Below are positions 35,702 to 44,114 of a stretch of DNA of 64,000 nucleotides, one piece after another. The notes under the pieces were generated by a model. It worked only from the letters and a program-made list of their open reading frames with translations, was not told the origin of the DNA and made no database searches. The translations under genes and the position numbers were made by a program. The DNA comes from Nocardioides thalensis (GTDB lineage: Bacteria; Actinomycetota; Actinomycetes; Propionibacteriales; Nocardioidaceae). The stretch covers positions 3,309,501 through 3,373,500 of the forward strand of contig NZ_JACCFP010000001.1 of the NCBI RefSeq assembly GCF_013410655.1, read 5' to 3'. Each line of letters begins with the position of its first letter. Within the stretch, counting starts at the first letter, position 1.

Positions 35702-36469
35702 TCAGGCCCCATTGAGGTACTTCCGAGTCGCCTCGTCGGCCGGGTAGAACGCCTCGATCGCGAGCTCGGACAGCGTCACCTCGCGCGGGGTGCCGAAGAC
35801 CGTCGTCGTCGACACGAACGACAGCACGGTGTCTCCGGCGACCCGCAGGTCGAGCGGTACGACGAGCGCGGACGAGACCACCGACGGGTGCGGCACCGCG
35901 TCGCCATCGGCCATCTCCTCGAGCATCGCGCCGATGACCGGATCGCCGCTGGCGTCGTACTGCCGCCGCAGGCGTACGACGAGGTGGTCCCGCCACTCCG
36001 CGAGGTTGGCGATCCGCGGGGCGAGGCCACGTGGGTCCAGCGACAGCCGAAGGACATTGACCGGAGGCTCCAGCAAGTCCTCGGGTATGCCGTCGAGCAT
36101 CAGGAACGCCGCCTCGTTGGCGGTGACCAGCTCCCACCGGCTGTCGATCACCAGCGCCGGGTAGGGCTGGTGGGCCTGGAGGATCGCCTCGATGGCGGCG
36201 TTGATGTCGGCCATCGGCGGGTCGGTGAGCGAGTGCTCGGGGTGCGCCGGGGCATAGCCGCCGGCGAGCAGGATCTGGTTCTGGTCGCGCAGCGGCACCG
36301 CGAGCTCCTCACAGAGGCGCAGGATCATCTCGGGACTCGGCCGCGCGCGCCCGGTCTCGACATAGCTGAGGTGCCGGGTCGACACGTCGGCGCGGACGGC
36401 GAGGTCGAGCTGCGAGAGGTTGCGGCGCTGGCGCCAGTCCCTGAGGGCGCTTCCGGCGTGGTCGTTCAC
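35702..36469 (-). CDS. XRE-family regulator with MmyB-like ligand domain
   Basis: A 255-residue regulator. The N-terminal helix-turn-helix (about residues 9-65, LSQLDLAVRADVSTRHLSYV) is of the XRE type. The remainder, with PALVIDSRWELVTANEAAFL, is the PAS-like MmyB ligand-binding domain seen in many actinobacterial regulators, often of redox or lipid metabolism. The GTG at 36469 is taken as start. It is divergent from the DUF1330 gene across 116 bp, the usual position for the gene it controls. The ligand is unknown. Confidence 0.88.
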   Translation of the reverse strand: MNDHAGSALRDWRQRRNLSQLDLAVRADVSTRHLSYVETGRARPSPEMILRLCEELAVPLRDQNQILLAGGYAPAHPEHSLTDPPMADINAAIEAILQAHQPYPALVIDSRWELVTANEAAFLMLDGIPEDLLEPPVNVLRLSLDPRGLAPRIANLAEWRDHLVVRLRRQYDASGDPVIGAMLEEMADGDAVPHPSVVSSALVVPLDLRVAGDTVLSFVSTTTVFGTPREVTLSELAIEAFYPADEATRKYLNGA

Positions 36470-36585
36470 GGCGCAGACGCTAGCCGGTGCGGGTGCCCCC
36501 AGCCATGACCTCCGACGTCATCGACCTGCGGCCTGCGCCGGGCTTCTCATGGAGCCTCGGACCAGCCCAGACGAAAGGCTCAGCC

Positions 36586-36930
36586 ATGACCAAGGCCTAT
36601 GCGATCGCCTACCTCAACGACGTCGACTTCGGCGAGGCGATCATCGAGTACATCGAGAAGATCGACGCCACGATCGCGCCGTACGGCGGCCGCTTCCTCG
36701 TGCACGGCGGCAAGCTCACGCCGGCGGAGGGCGAGTGGACCGGTGACCTGGTGATCATCGAGTTCCCGGGCTCCGAGGCAGCCGCGGCCTGGTACGCGTC
36801 GCCGGCGTACCAGGAGATCCTTCCGCTGCGCACCGAGCACTCGCGCTCGATCGCCTGCCTGGTGGAAGGCGTGCCGGACGGCTACCGCGCCGTGGACAAG
36901 ATCGCCCAGGTCCTCGGCGAGGCGAGCTGA
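36586..36930 (+). CDS. DUF1330 protein
   Basis: A 114-residue protein of the DUF1330 family, a small dimeric ferredoxin-like fold. MTKAYAIAYLNDVD is the family start, IAPYGGRFLVHGGK the central motif, and WYASPAYQEILPLR the late one. The ATG at 36586 follows GAAAGG; a longer in-frame start at 36508 would add residues not seen in the family. Its regulator is probably the divergent XRE protein. The biochemical role of the family is unknown. Confidence 0.9.
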   Translation: MTKAYAIAYLNDVDFGEAIIEYIEKIDATIAPYGGRFLVHGGKLTPAEGEWTGDLVIIEFPGSEAAAAWYASPAYQEILPLRTEHSRSIACLVEGVPDGYRAVDKIAQVLGEAS

Positions 36931-37020
36931 ACCATCGTCGGTTACTCAGCGGACCATCGAGGTGGATTCGACCAACCATGAGGGCGGATTCGACCAACCA
37001 CGAGGGCGGATTCGGCGGTG
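36931..37020. repeat. Array of 22-bp repeats (array 3)
   Basis: Two near-identical 22-bp units (36964-36985, 36986-37007) differ by one base. They are followed by a partial unit and preceded by one or two decayed units, filling the gap between the convergent DUF1330 and deoA genes. Each unit contains ATTCGACCAACCA and GGGCGG. It matches units of array 2 at 19 of 22 positions. Confidence 0.82.
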
Positions 37021-37022
37021 GG

Positions 37023-38318
37023 TCAGTCGACCCGGTCGATGATCAGCGGCGTCGGCTGGTACGGCGAACCGGGGGCGCTGATGTCGTAGCCGCCGTCGAG
37101 GGCGGCGAGGGCGCGGTCGAAGCGCTCGGGGGTGTCGGTGAGCAGCGTGAACAGCGGCTGGCCGGAGGCGACGCTGTCGCCGGGGCGCGCGTGCCACACG
37201 ACGCCGGCCCCGGCCTGGACCGGGTCCTCCTTGCGCTCGCGGCCGGCGCCGAGACGCCAGGCGGCGACGCCGACGGCGAGCGCGTCGAGGCGGGTCAGCA
37301 CCCCGTCGGTGTCGGCGGTCACGACGTGCGACTCCTTCGCCACGGGCAGCGTGGCGTCGGGGTCGCCGCCCTGCGCGGCGATCATCCGGCGCCAGGTGTC
37401 CATCGCGGAGCCGTCGGCCAGCTTGTCGGCCGGGTCCACGTCGTCGCGGCCGGCGGCCGCGAGCATCTCGCGGGCGAGGGCGACGGTCAGCTCGACGACG
37501 TCGGCGGGGCCGCCACCGGCGAGCACCTCGACCGACTCGGCCACCTCGATCGCGTTGCCCGCGGTGAGGCCGAGCGGCGTGGACATGTCGGTCAGCAGCG
37601 CGACGGTCCTGACCCCCGCGTCGGTGCCCAGCGCGACCATCACCTCGGCGAGCTCGCGCGCCCGGTCGGCGTCCTTCATGAACGCGCCGGTGCCGACCTT
37701 CACGTCGAGCACCAGCGCGCCGGTGCCCTCGGCGATCTTCTTGCTCATGATCGACGACGCGATCAGCGGGATCGCCTCGACGGTGCCGGTCACGTCGCGC
37801 AGCGCGTAGAGCTTCTTGTCGGCGGGCGCCAGGCCGTCGCCGGCGGCGCAGATGACCGCGCCGACGGACTCCAGCTGCGCCATCAGCTCCTCGTTGGACA
37901 GCGCCGCCCGCCAGCCGCGGATCGACTCCAGCTTGTCGAGCGTCCCGCCGGTGTGGCCGAGGCCCCGGCCGGACAACTGCGGTACGGCGACGCCGCACGC
38001 GGCGACCAGCGGCGCCAGGGGCAGCGTGATCTTGTCGCCTACGCCGCCGGTGGAGTGCTTGTCGGAGGTCGGCCGGGACAGCGCGGAGAAGTCCATCCGC
38101 TCCCCCGACGCGATCATCGCGGCGGTCCAGTCGGCGATCTCGCGCCGGTCCATCCCGTTGAGCAGGATCGCCATCGCGAGCGCCGACATCTGCTCGTCGG
38201 CGACGTCGCCGCGGGTGTAGGCGTCGACCACCCACTCGATCTGGCTGGTGCTCAGCTCCCCCCGGTCGCGCTTGGTGGAGATGACCTCGACCGCGTCGTG
38301 CCCGTTGGCCCCGCTCAT
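37023..38318 (-). CDS. deoA: Thymidine/pyrimidine-nucleoside phosphorylase
   Basis: A 431-residue enzyme that splits thymidine, deoxyuridine or uridine with phosphate. The phosphate and base site motif SDKHSTGGVGDK is at about residues 85-96, SGRGLGHTGGTLDKLESI, the glycosyltransferase signature, is near 115-132, and SKKIAEGT is near 191. The C-terminal alpha/beta domain is complete. The ATG overlaps the cdd stop by 4 bp. It is the last gene of the nucleoside operon. A single pyrimidine phosphorylase without a separate uridine phosphorylase suggests broad specificity, but this is inferred. Confidence 0.94.
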   Translation of the reverse strand: MSGANGHDAVEVISTKRDRGELSTSQIEWVVDAYTRGDVADEQMSALAMAILLNGMDRREIADWTAAMIASGERMDFSALSRPTSDKHSTGGVGDKITLPLAPLVAACGVAVPQLSGRGLGHTGGTLDKLESIRGWRAALSNEELMAQLESVGAVICAAGDGLAPADKKLYALRDVTGTVEAIPLIASSIMSKKIAEGTGALVLDVKVGTGAFMKDADRARELAEVMVALGTDAGVRTVALLTDMSTPLGLTAGNAIEVAESVEVLAGGGPADVVELTVALAREMLAAAGRDDVDPADKLADGSAMDTWRRMIAAQGGDPDATLPVAKESHVVTADTDGVLTRLDALAVGVAAWRLGAGRERKEDPVQAGAGVVWHARPGDSVASGQPLFTLLTDTPERFDRALAALDGGYDISAPGSPYQPTPLIIDRVD

Positions 38319-38704
38319 CGGAGGTCCTCCGGGCCGAACGCCTGCGGCAGCACCTGGTCCATCGTCAACACACCCTCCGGGGTCATCACTTCCAGCGCCG
38401 CGCCGCCGTTCTCCCACAGCAGCTGGCGGCACCGGCCGCACGGCATGATCACGTCGCCGTCGCCGTTCACGCACACGAAGTGCGTCAGCAGCCCGGCTCC
38501 GGTCGCGTGCAGCTGGGACACCAGCCCGCACTCGGCGCACAGCGTCACGCCGTAGGCCGCGTTCTCGACGTTGCAGCCCACCACGACGCGACCGTCGTCG
38601 ACGATCGCTGCGGCGCCCACCCGGAAGCCCGAGTACGGCGCGTAGGCGCGCTCCGAGATCTCGACGGCTGCTGCGCGCAGCGCGTCCCAGTCCACTCCCG
38701 CCAT
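38315..38704 (-). CDS. cdd: Cytidine deaminase
   Basis: A 129-residue zinc enzyme that converts (deoxy)cytidine to (deoxy)uridine. The motif CNVENAAYGVTLCAEC holds the catalytic E58 and zinc ligand C56, and PCGRCRQ holds C89 and C92, the tetrameric three-Cys type. The ATG at 38704 lies 4 bp after the stop of the permease gene, and the end overlaps deoA. The order permease-cdd-deoA means imported cytidine is deaminated and phosphorolysed by one transcript. Confidence 0.96.
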   Translation of the reverse strand: MAGVDWDALRAAAVEISERAYAPYSGFRVGAAAIVDDGRVVVGCNVENAAYGVTLCAECGLVSQLHATGAGLLTHFVCVNGDGDVIMPCGRCRQLLWENGGAALEVMTPEGVLTMDQVLPQAFGPEDLR

Positions 38705-38708
38705 GCCG

Positions 38709-40043
38709 TCAGTCGCTCTTCACGTAGGGCTGGCCGTCGGCCGCCGGCGGGCGCACCCGGCCGGCGAACCCGGCGACGGCGATGATCGTCGCGAGGTAGG
38801 GCAGCGCGGACAGGAGCTCGCCGGGCACCTTCTCGTCGAGGATGCTCAGCTGGTTCTCCAGCGTGCGGAGGAAGCCGAACAGCAGCGCGGCGAGCGCGGC
38901 GTAGATCGGGTGCCAGCGCCCCATGATGACCGCGGCGAGCGCGATGAAGCCGGTGCCGGCCGACATCTCCTTGTCGAACGAGCCGAGGTCGAGCGTGAAC
39001 ACGGCGCCGCCGAGACCGGCGAACACACCGCCCAGCAGCACCGCCTGCCAGCGCACCCGGTTGACGTTGATGCCCACGGTGTCGGCGGCCTTGGGGTGCT
39101 CGCCGACCGACCGGACCCGCAGGCCCCACCTGGTCTGGAAGAGCAGCCACCACACGAGCGGCGCGGCGACGTACATGAAGTAGACGAGGAGCGTCTGGTT
39201 GAACAGCGCCTGCCCGATGTAGGGGATGTCGGCGAGGCCCGGGATCTCGACGGACTCCAGCAGCTCGGGCTGGTTGAACATCTCCTCGTTGTCGTCGGGG
39301 ATCTGGCCCAGCAGGAAGCTGGTGATGCCGTAGCCGAACGCGACGAGCACGACCCCGACGACCACCTGGTCGACGTGGTAGCGGAGCGCGAAGGTGCCGA
39401 GGAGGGCGGCCATGCCGACGCCGGCGAGGATGCCGCCGAGGAGCCCGAAGATCGAGCACCAGAACAACGGGATCGCGGCGATCGAGGCGACCGCGAACGA
39501 GGAGAACACCGAGCCGAAGAACGCACCGGCGATGAACTGGCCCTCGATCGCGATGTTGACGACGCCCGCCCGCTCGCACAGCACGCCGGCGAGCGCGCCG
39601 AACACCAGCGGTGTCGCGAGCGAGATCGTGCCCTCGATCGGGTTGGTGATCGACGCGGCGAACCCGTCGGGGTCGGCGTAGGCCCACATCAGGAACGCGC
39701 CGTAGAAGCCGATCCCGACCAGGACGCTGACGATCATCCCGACCCAGCCGCGCGGGTAGCGGTTGAGGATCGCGAGCACCAGCGCGATGGCGGTGATCGC
39801 GACCGCGGTCCAGGACACGAGGGTCCCGTCGAACTCGACGGGCAGGTTCTCCTTGGTGCGCGGGCCCTTCAGCAGGTGCGACACGGTCGGGTCGTTGATG
39901 TCGAGCTTGAACCAGACCTCGGCCGCGAGCACGATCGCCAGCACCACGACGAGCTTGACCTGGCGGCGTACGTCGGCGCGGTCGCGCACCTGGGGCTCGG
40001 GTGCCCCGGCGGCCGGCGCCGGAGCGTCGACGACGGTGCTCAT
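38709..40043 (-). CDS. ABC transporter permease, nucleoside type (second permease)
   Basis: A 444-residue integral membrane protein of the branched-chain/sugar/nucleoside permease group (BPD_transp_2). About ten hydrophobic helices follow a short polar N-terminus. Features shared with NupQ/YufQ-type proteins are ATPLVFGALAGVLCERAGVV-like and IEGQFIAGAFF. With the preceding permease it forms a heterodimeric channel. The ATG overlaps the upstream permease stop by 4 bp. It is followed by cdd after 4 bp. Nucleoside specificity is inferred from the linked cdd/deoA genes. Confidence 0.88.
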   Translation of the reverse strand: MSTVVDAPAPAAGAPEPQVRDRADVRRQVKLVVVLAIVLAAEVWFKLDINDPTVSHLLKGPRTKENLPVEFDGTLVSWTAVAITAIALVLAILNRYPRGWVGMIVSVLVGIGFYGAFLMWAYADPDGFAASITNPIEGTISLATPLVFGALAGVLCERAGVVNIAIEGQFIAGAFFGSVFSSFAVASIAAIPLFWCSIFGLLGGILAGVGMAALLGTFALRYHVDQVVVGVVLVAFGYGITSFLLGQIPDDNEEMFNQPELLESVEIPGLADIPYIGQALFNQTLLVYFMYVAAPLVWWLLFQTRWGLRVRSVGEHPKAADTVGINVNRVRWQAVLLGGVFAGLGGAVFTLDLGSFDKEMSAGTGFIALAAVIMGRWHPIYAALAALLFGFLRTLENQLSILDEKVPGELLSALPYLATIIAVAGFAGRVRPPAADGQPYVKSD

Positions 40044-41254
40044 GCGGTCACCTCCTGTGCCTCGGTGCCGGCTCGTCGGCGCCGGATCCGCGTCAGCCCG
40101 CGGATCAGGGCGGGCGCCGCGACGAACAGCACGATCAGCGCCTGGACGACCTGGATCAGCTCGGGAGGTACGCCGGCCGCGGTCTGCATGCCGAGCCCGC
40201 CGGCCGAGAGCGCACCGAAGAGGAGGCCGGCGAGGACGGTGCCGAACGGCGTCGCGCGACCGAGCAGCGCGACCGTGATCGCGTCGAAGCCGACCGACCC
40301 GACGACCTGGTCGGTGACGCCCTGGCGCAGGCCGAGGACGGTCATGGTGGCCGCGAGACCCGCGAGCAGGCCGGCGATCGCCATCGCCGCGATGTAGACC
40401 TTCGAGACGCTCATGCCCGCGGTGCGGGCGGCGTCGGGGTTGGCGCCGACCGCGCGCAGCTCGAAGCCGAGCTTGCTACGGACCAGCAGCCACCACACGG
40501 CGACGGCGGCGAGCAGCGCGACCAGGATGCCGAGGTGGAGGCCGGCGACGGTCGGGTACTGCGCGTCGCTGTCGACGACCGGGCTCAGCAGGTTGTCGCT
40601 GCCGGGCCGCTGGAACGCCTCCCGGGCCAGGAAGAACAGCACGGTGAACCGGCCGACCTGGTTGAGCATGATCGTGGTGATCACCTCGTGCGCGCCGGAG
40701 CGTGCCTTCAGCAGGCCGACGACGCCGCCCCACAGGGCGCCCGCGACCAGCGCGGCGGCGATCGCGGCGAGCAGGTGGATGACCGGCGGCATGTCGTAGT
40801 GGAAGCCGACGTAGCCGGCGGCCAGCGCGGCGACGAGCATCTGGCCCTGGGCGCCGATGTTGAACAGGCCCGCCCGGAACGCGAGCGCCACGCCGAGACC
40901 GGCGCAGATCAGGGGCGCCGAGCGCTCCAGCGTCCGCTCCCAGGCGGGACCGGAGCCGAACGCACCGCGCAGCAGAGCGGTGTAGGCGTCCCACACGGCC
41001 TCCGCGGAGTAGCGCAGGACGTCGCCGGCGTAGACGAAGAACGAGCCGGGGTTGCCGAACAGGCCGTCGAGCGACTCGATGACCTGCTCGTCGGACAGGA
41101 TGATCAGGAACGCGCCGACGAGCAGGGCGAGCGCGACCGCGATCACGGTGTCGCGGACCGTGGGCAGCCACTTGGCCCAGTCGCGGTCCTTCCCGGTCGC
41201 CTCGGGCATCAGGGTCTCGGGCTGGGGCGACATCTCGCGTGCGGGCTCGGTCAT
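40040..41254 (-). CDS. ABC transporter permease, nucleoside type (first permease)
   Basis: A 404-residue membrane protein of the NupP/YufP type. A long cytoplasmic start of about 30 residues is followed by around nine or ten hydrophobic helices. RAGLFNIGAQGQMLVAALAA and ITTIMLNQVGRF are hallmark stretches of this permease class. Both ends overlap neighbours by 4 bp (ATGA), so expression is tightly coupled to the ATPase and the second permease. Substrate is inferred from the operon. Confidence 0.88.
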   Translation of the reverse strand: MTEPAREMSPQPETLMPEATGKDRDWAKWLPTVRDTVIAVALALLVGAFLIILSDEQVIESLDGLFGNPGSFFVYAGDVLRYSAEAVWDAYTALLRGAFGSGPAWERTLERSAPLICAGLGVALAFRAGLFNIGAQGQMLVAALAAGYVGFHYDMPPVIHLLAAIAAALVAGALWGGVVGLLKARSGAHEVITTIMLNQVGRFTVLFFLAREAFQRPGSDNLLSPVVDSDAQYPTVAGLHLGILVALLAAVAVWWLLVRSKLGFELRAVGANPDAARTAGMSVSKVYIAAMAIAGLLAGLAATMTVLGLRQGVTDQVVGSVGFDAITVALLGRATPFGTVLAGLLFGALSAGGLGMQTAAGVPPELIQVVQALIVLFVAAPALIRGLTRIRRRRAGTEAQEVTA

Positions 41255-42771
41255 GAGGCCACCTCCCCCGTCTCGGGCGTGGCTCCGGCCATCAGCAGAC
41301 CAATCTCTTCGCGGGGCAGGTCGGGACTCACGGTGGCGACGATGCGGCCGTCGTACATCACGGCGATCCGGTCGGACAGCGCGTAGATCTCGTCGAGCTC
41401 GGTGGACACGATGATCACGGCGGTGCCGCGGTCCCGCTCGGCAATGATCCGCTTGTGGATGAACTCGATGGAGCCGACGTCGACGCCGCGCGTCGGCTGC
41501 GAGGCGATGAGCACCTTCAGCGGCCGGGAGAACTCGCGGGCGACGACGACCTTCTGCTGGTTGCCGCCCGACAGTGACGCCACCGGCGTCTCGGCCGACT
41601 CGGTGCGGATGTCGAACTCCTGGATGCGCGCCTCGGCGTTGTCGGCGATCGCGTCGAGCCGGAGCGCCGGTCCGGAGGAGAACTCCTTGTTGCGGTAGAG
41701 GTCGAGGACGAGGTTCTCGCGCACGCTGAACGTGCCGACGAAGCCGTCGTGCGAGCGGTCCTCCGGGATGTAGCCGATGCCGTCCTCGAGGCTCTGCCGC
41801 GGGCCGTGCCTGCTGATGTCGCGGCCCTCCAGGTGGATCCGGCCGGCGTCGGGGCGCACCAGGCCGAGCAGCGACTTGATGAGCTCGGTCTGCCCGTTGC
41901 CCTGGACGCCGGCGATGCCGAGCACCTCCCCGGCGCGGGCCTCGAACGAGACGTCCTTGACGACGAGGTGGCCGCGGGGGTCGACGACGCTGATGCCGTC
42001 GGCGCGCAGCACCGGCTCGCCGCCGGCGGCGTGCTCCTTGTCGACCGTCAGCTGCACCGAGCGGCCGACCATCAGCTCGGCGAGCTCCGCCTCCGATGCG
42101 GTCGGCGGCGCCGTACCGACGACCTTGCCGCGGCGGATCACGCTGATCTTGTCGCCGATCGCCTTGACCTCGCGGAGCTTGTGGGTGATGAAGATGATCG
42201 AGGTCCCCTGGGCCTTGAGCTCGCGCATGATGCCCATCAGCTCGTCGATCTCCTGCGGCGTCAGCACCGCGGTGGGCTCGTCGAGGATCAGGATCTTCGC
42301 GTCGCCCGCGAGCGCCTTGATGATCTCGACCCGCTGCTGGACGCCCACCGGGATGTCCTCGACGAGGGCGTCGGGGTCGACGGCGAGGTTGTAGCGGTCG
42401 GAGAGCTCGCGCACCTGCTTGCGCGCTGCGGCGCGGTTGAGCACGCCGAGACCGCGGGTCTGCTCGTGGCCGAGCATCAGGTTCTCGGCGACGGTGAAGA
42501 CGGGGACCAGCATGAAGTGCTGGTGGACCATGCCGATGCCGGCGGCCAGAGCGTCGCCGGGGCCGGCGAACGTCACCGGCTCGCCGTCGAGCAGGATCTC
42601 GCCCTCGGTCGGCGTGTAGAGCCCGTAGAGCATGTTCATCAGCGTCGACTTGCCGGCGCCGTTCTCCCCGAGGAGGCAGTGGATCTCGCCCGGCTCGACG
42701 ACCAGGTCGATCTGGTCGTTGGCCGTGAAGGAGCCGAACCTCTTGGTCAGACCCCTGATCTCGAGTCTCAT
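41251..42771 (-). CDS. ABC transporter ATP-binding protein, nucleoside type, two ATPase domains
   Basis: A 506-residue protein with two fused nucleotide-binding domains, as in NupO/YufO and the sugar RbsA group. The first has Walker A GENGAGKS near residue 38 and Walker B ILILDEPTAVL. The second has the degenerate Walker A GVQGNGQT, and signature SGGNQQKVV. The degenerate second site is normal for this group. ATG 42771 is taken rather than the upstream in-frame starts because the family opens with MRLEIRGLTKRF. The stop overlaps the permease. A stable hairpin lies between this gene and the BMP gene upstream. Confidence 0.9.
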   Translation of the reverse strand: MRLEIRGLTKRFGSFTANDQIDLVVEPGEIHCLLGENGAGKSTLMNMLYGLYTPTEGEILLDGEPVTFAGPGDALAAGIGMVHQHFMLVPVFTVAENLMLGHEQTRGLGVLNRAAARKQVRELSDRYNLAVDPDALVEDIPVGVQQRVEIIKALAGDAKILILDEPTAVLTPQEIDELMGIMRELKAQGTSIIFITHKLREVKAIGDKISVIRRGKVVGTAPPTASEAELAELMVGRSVQLTVDKEHAAGGEPVLRADGISVVDPRGHLVVKDVSFEARAGEVLGIAGVQGNGQTELIKSLLGLVRPDAGRIHLEGRDISRHGPRQSLEDGIGYIPEDRSHDGFVGTFSVRENLVLDLYRNKEFSSGPALRLDAIADNAEARIQEFDIRTESAETPVASLSGGNQQKVVVAREFSRPLKVLIASQPTRGVDVGSIEFIHKRIIAERDRGTAVIIVSTELDEIYALSDRIAVMYDGRIVATVSPDLPREEIGLLMAGATPETGEVAS

Positions 42772-42838
42772 CCGGCCTCGCTCTCTTTCGTCGGTGGTGG
42801 CGACCGCAGACACGGTAGTGCGCGGTGGCGCCGTAGAC

Positions 42839-42879
42839 GACCGTAGGCCGGACGGACCGGGTCCGCCCGACCTACGGTC
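42839..42879 (-). terminator. Hairpin between BMP gene and transporter genes, possible attenuator
   Basis: A long inverted repeat has outer arms GACCGTAGG and CCTACGGTC and inner arms CGGACC and GGTCCG, with small internal bulges. It lies in the 139-bp gap between the BMP lipoprotein gene and the ABC ATPase gene, both on the minus strand. No U-run follows. It probably reduces read-through, or stabilises the BMP message 3' end, so that more binding protein than transporter is made. Confidence 0.6.
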
Positions 42880-42910
42880 GGAGTGTTGCTGCTACTGAGG
42901 GCTCAGCACG

Positions 42911-44005
42911 TCACTCGACGGTGATGGAACCGTCGATGATGCCCGCCTTGAGCTCCTCGATCTTCGCGGCGGTCTCCTCGTCGACCTCGTCGCTCAGCGG
43001 GGCCAGGCTGACGCCGCCGTTCTCGAGGGTGCCGGAGTAGACCTCGTTGGTGAAGTTGCCGCTGGCCGAGTCGAGGATGGCCTGCTCGACGGCGACGTCC
43101 ATGCCCTTCACGACGGAGGTGAGCAGCGAGTCGCAGTACTCGGCGGCCGACTGGCAGCCGTCGGTGTCGACCCAGATGCCCCACGCGTCGGCGTCCTGGG
43201 CGGCCTTGAGGCCACCGAGGCCGGCCGGGCCGGCGACCGGGAAGATGACGTCGGCGCCCTGGCCGATCATCTGCTTGGCGAGGTCCTCACCGAGGTTCTG
43301 GTTCTCGAAGTCCTCGGTGAACGAGCCCTCCTCCTTGGCCGGGTCCCAGCCGAGGACCTCGACCTGCTCGCCGGTCTCCTCGTTGTAGTGCTGGACACCG
43401 TTGTAGAAGCCGGTCATGAAGATGGTCACGGTCGGGATGTTGAGACCGCCGAAGGTGCCGACGATGCCGGACTCGGACTCCGCGGCGGCGAGGTAGCCGG
43501 CGAGGAACGACGGCTCGGCCGTGTTGAAGGTCAGGCCCTTGAGGTTCGGGGTCGGCTTCTCGTAGGCGAAGTCGACGATCGCGAAGTCGACGTCCTTGGC
43601 CTTCTTGGCGGCCGCCTCGGTGGCGTCGCCGAGCAGGAAGCCGACGGTCGTGATCTGGTTGCAGCCCTCGTCGACGAGCGACTGGATGTTGTCCTCGAAC
43701 TGCGACGGGTCGGTGGACTCCGCCTCGGCGGTCTGGATGCCGTAGTTGGCCGCGGCGTTCTCGAGGCCGAGGTGCGAGGTCTGGTTGAAGGACTTGTCGT
43801 CGAAGCCGCCCGAGTCGGACACCATGCAAGCCTTGAAGTCGGGGAACTGCTCGGCAGCCTGCGTTGCCGACGTCTCCTCGGTCGGGCTGCTCTCAGCCGA
43901 GCTGGGCGAGGAGTCGTCGTTGGCGTCCTCCTCGCGGTCGCCACAAGCGGTGAGGGCGAGTGCCGCGATGACACCCATCGCTGCGATACGGGCCGTTCTC
44001 TTCAC
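42911..44005 (-). CDS. BMP-family nucleoside-binding lipoprotein
   Basis: A 364-residue lipoprotein that would deliver nucleosides to the ABC transporter. The signal peptide ends in lipobox LTAC with lipidated Cys21, and a Ser/Thr/Glu-rich tether follows. The BMP fold starts at FKACMVSDSGGFDDKSFNQT, the conserved purine/nucleoside-binding opening, and later has VGFLLGDATEAAA and FPVAGPAGLGG. The GTG at 44005 follows GGAGGA. It is first in the operon BMP-ATPase-permease-permease-cdd-deoA. Nucleoside binding is inferred from family and operon. Confidence 0.92.
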   Translation of the reverse strand: MKRTARIAAMGVIAALALTACGDREEDANDDSSPSSAESSPTEETSATQAAEQFPDFKACMVSDSGGFDDKSFNQTSHLGLENAAANYGIQTAEAESTDPSQFEDNIQSLVDEGCNQITTVGFLLGDATEAAAKKAKDVDFAIVDFAYEKPTPNLKGLTFNTAEPSFLAGYLAAAESESGIVGTFGGLNIPTVTIFMTGFYNGVQHYNEETGEQVEVLGWDPAKEEGSFTEDFENQNLGEDLAKQMIGQGADVIFPVAGPAGLGGLKAAQDADAWGIWVDTDGCQSAAEYCDSLLTSVVKGMDVAVEQAILDSASGNFTNEVYSGTLENGGVSLAPLSDEVDEETAAKIEELKAGIIDGSITVE

Positions 44006-44114
44006 GGCATCCTCCTGGATTCGGTACTCGACACACCCTGGTCAGGGCATACCGATGCACCCTAATGGCGCGACCGGCAATCCTCCTGCCTTGCGCCGAG
44101 ATTTTCGCAGGTTG

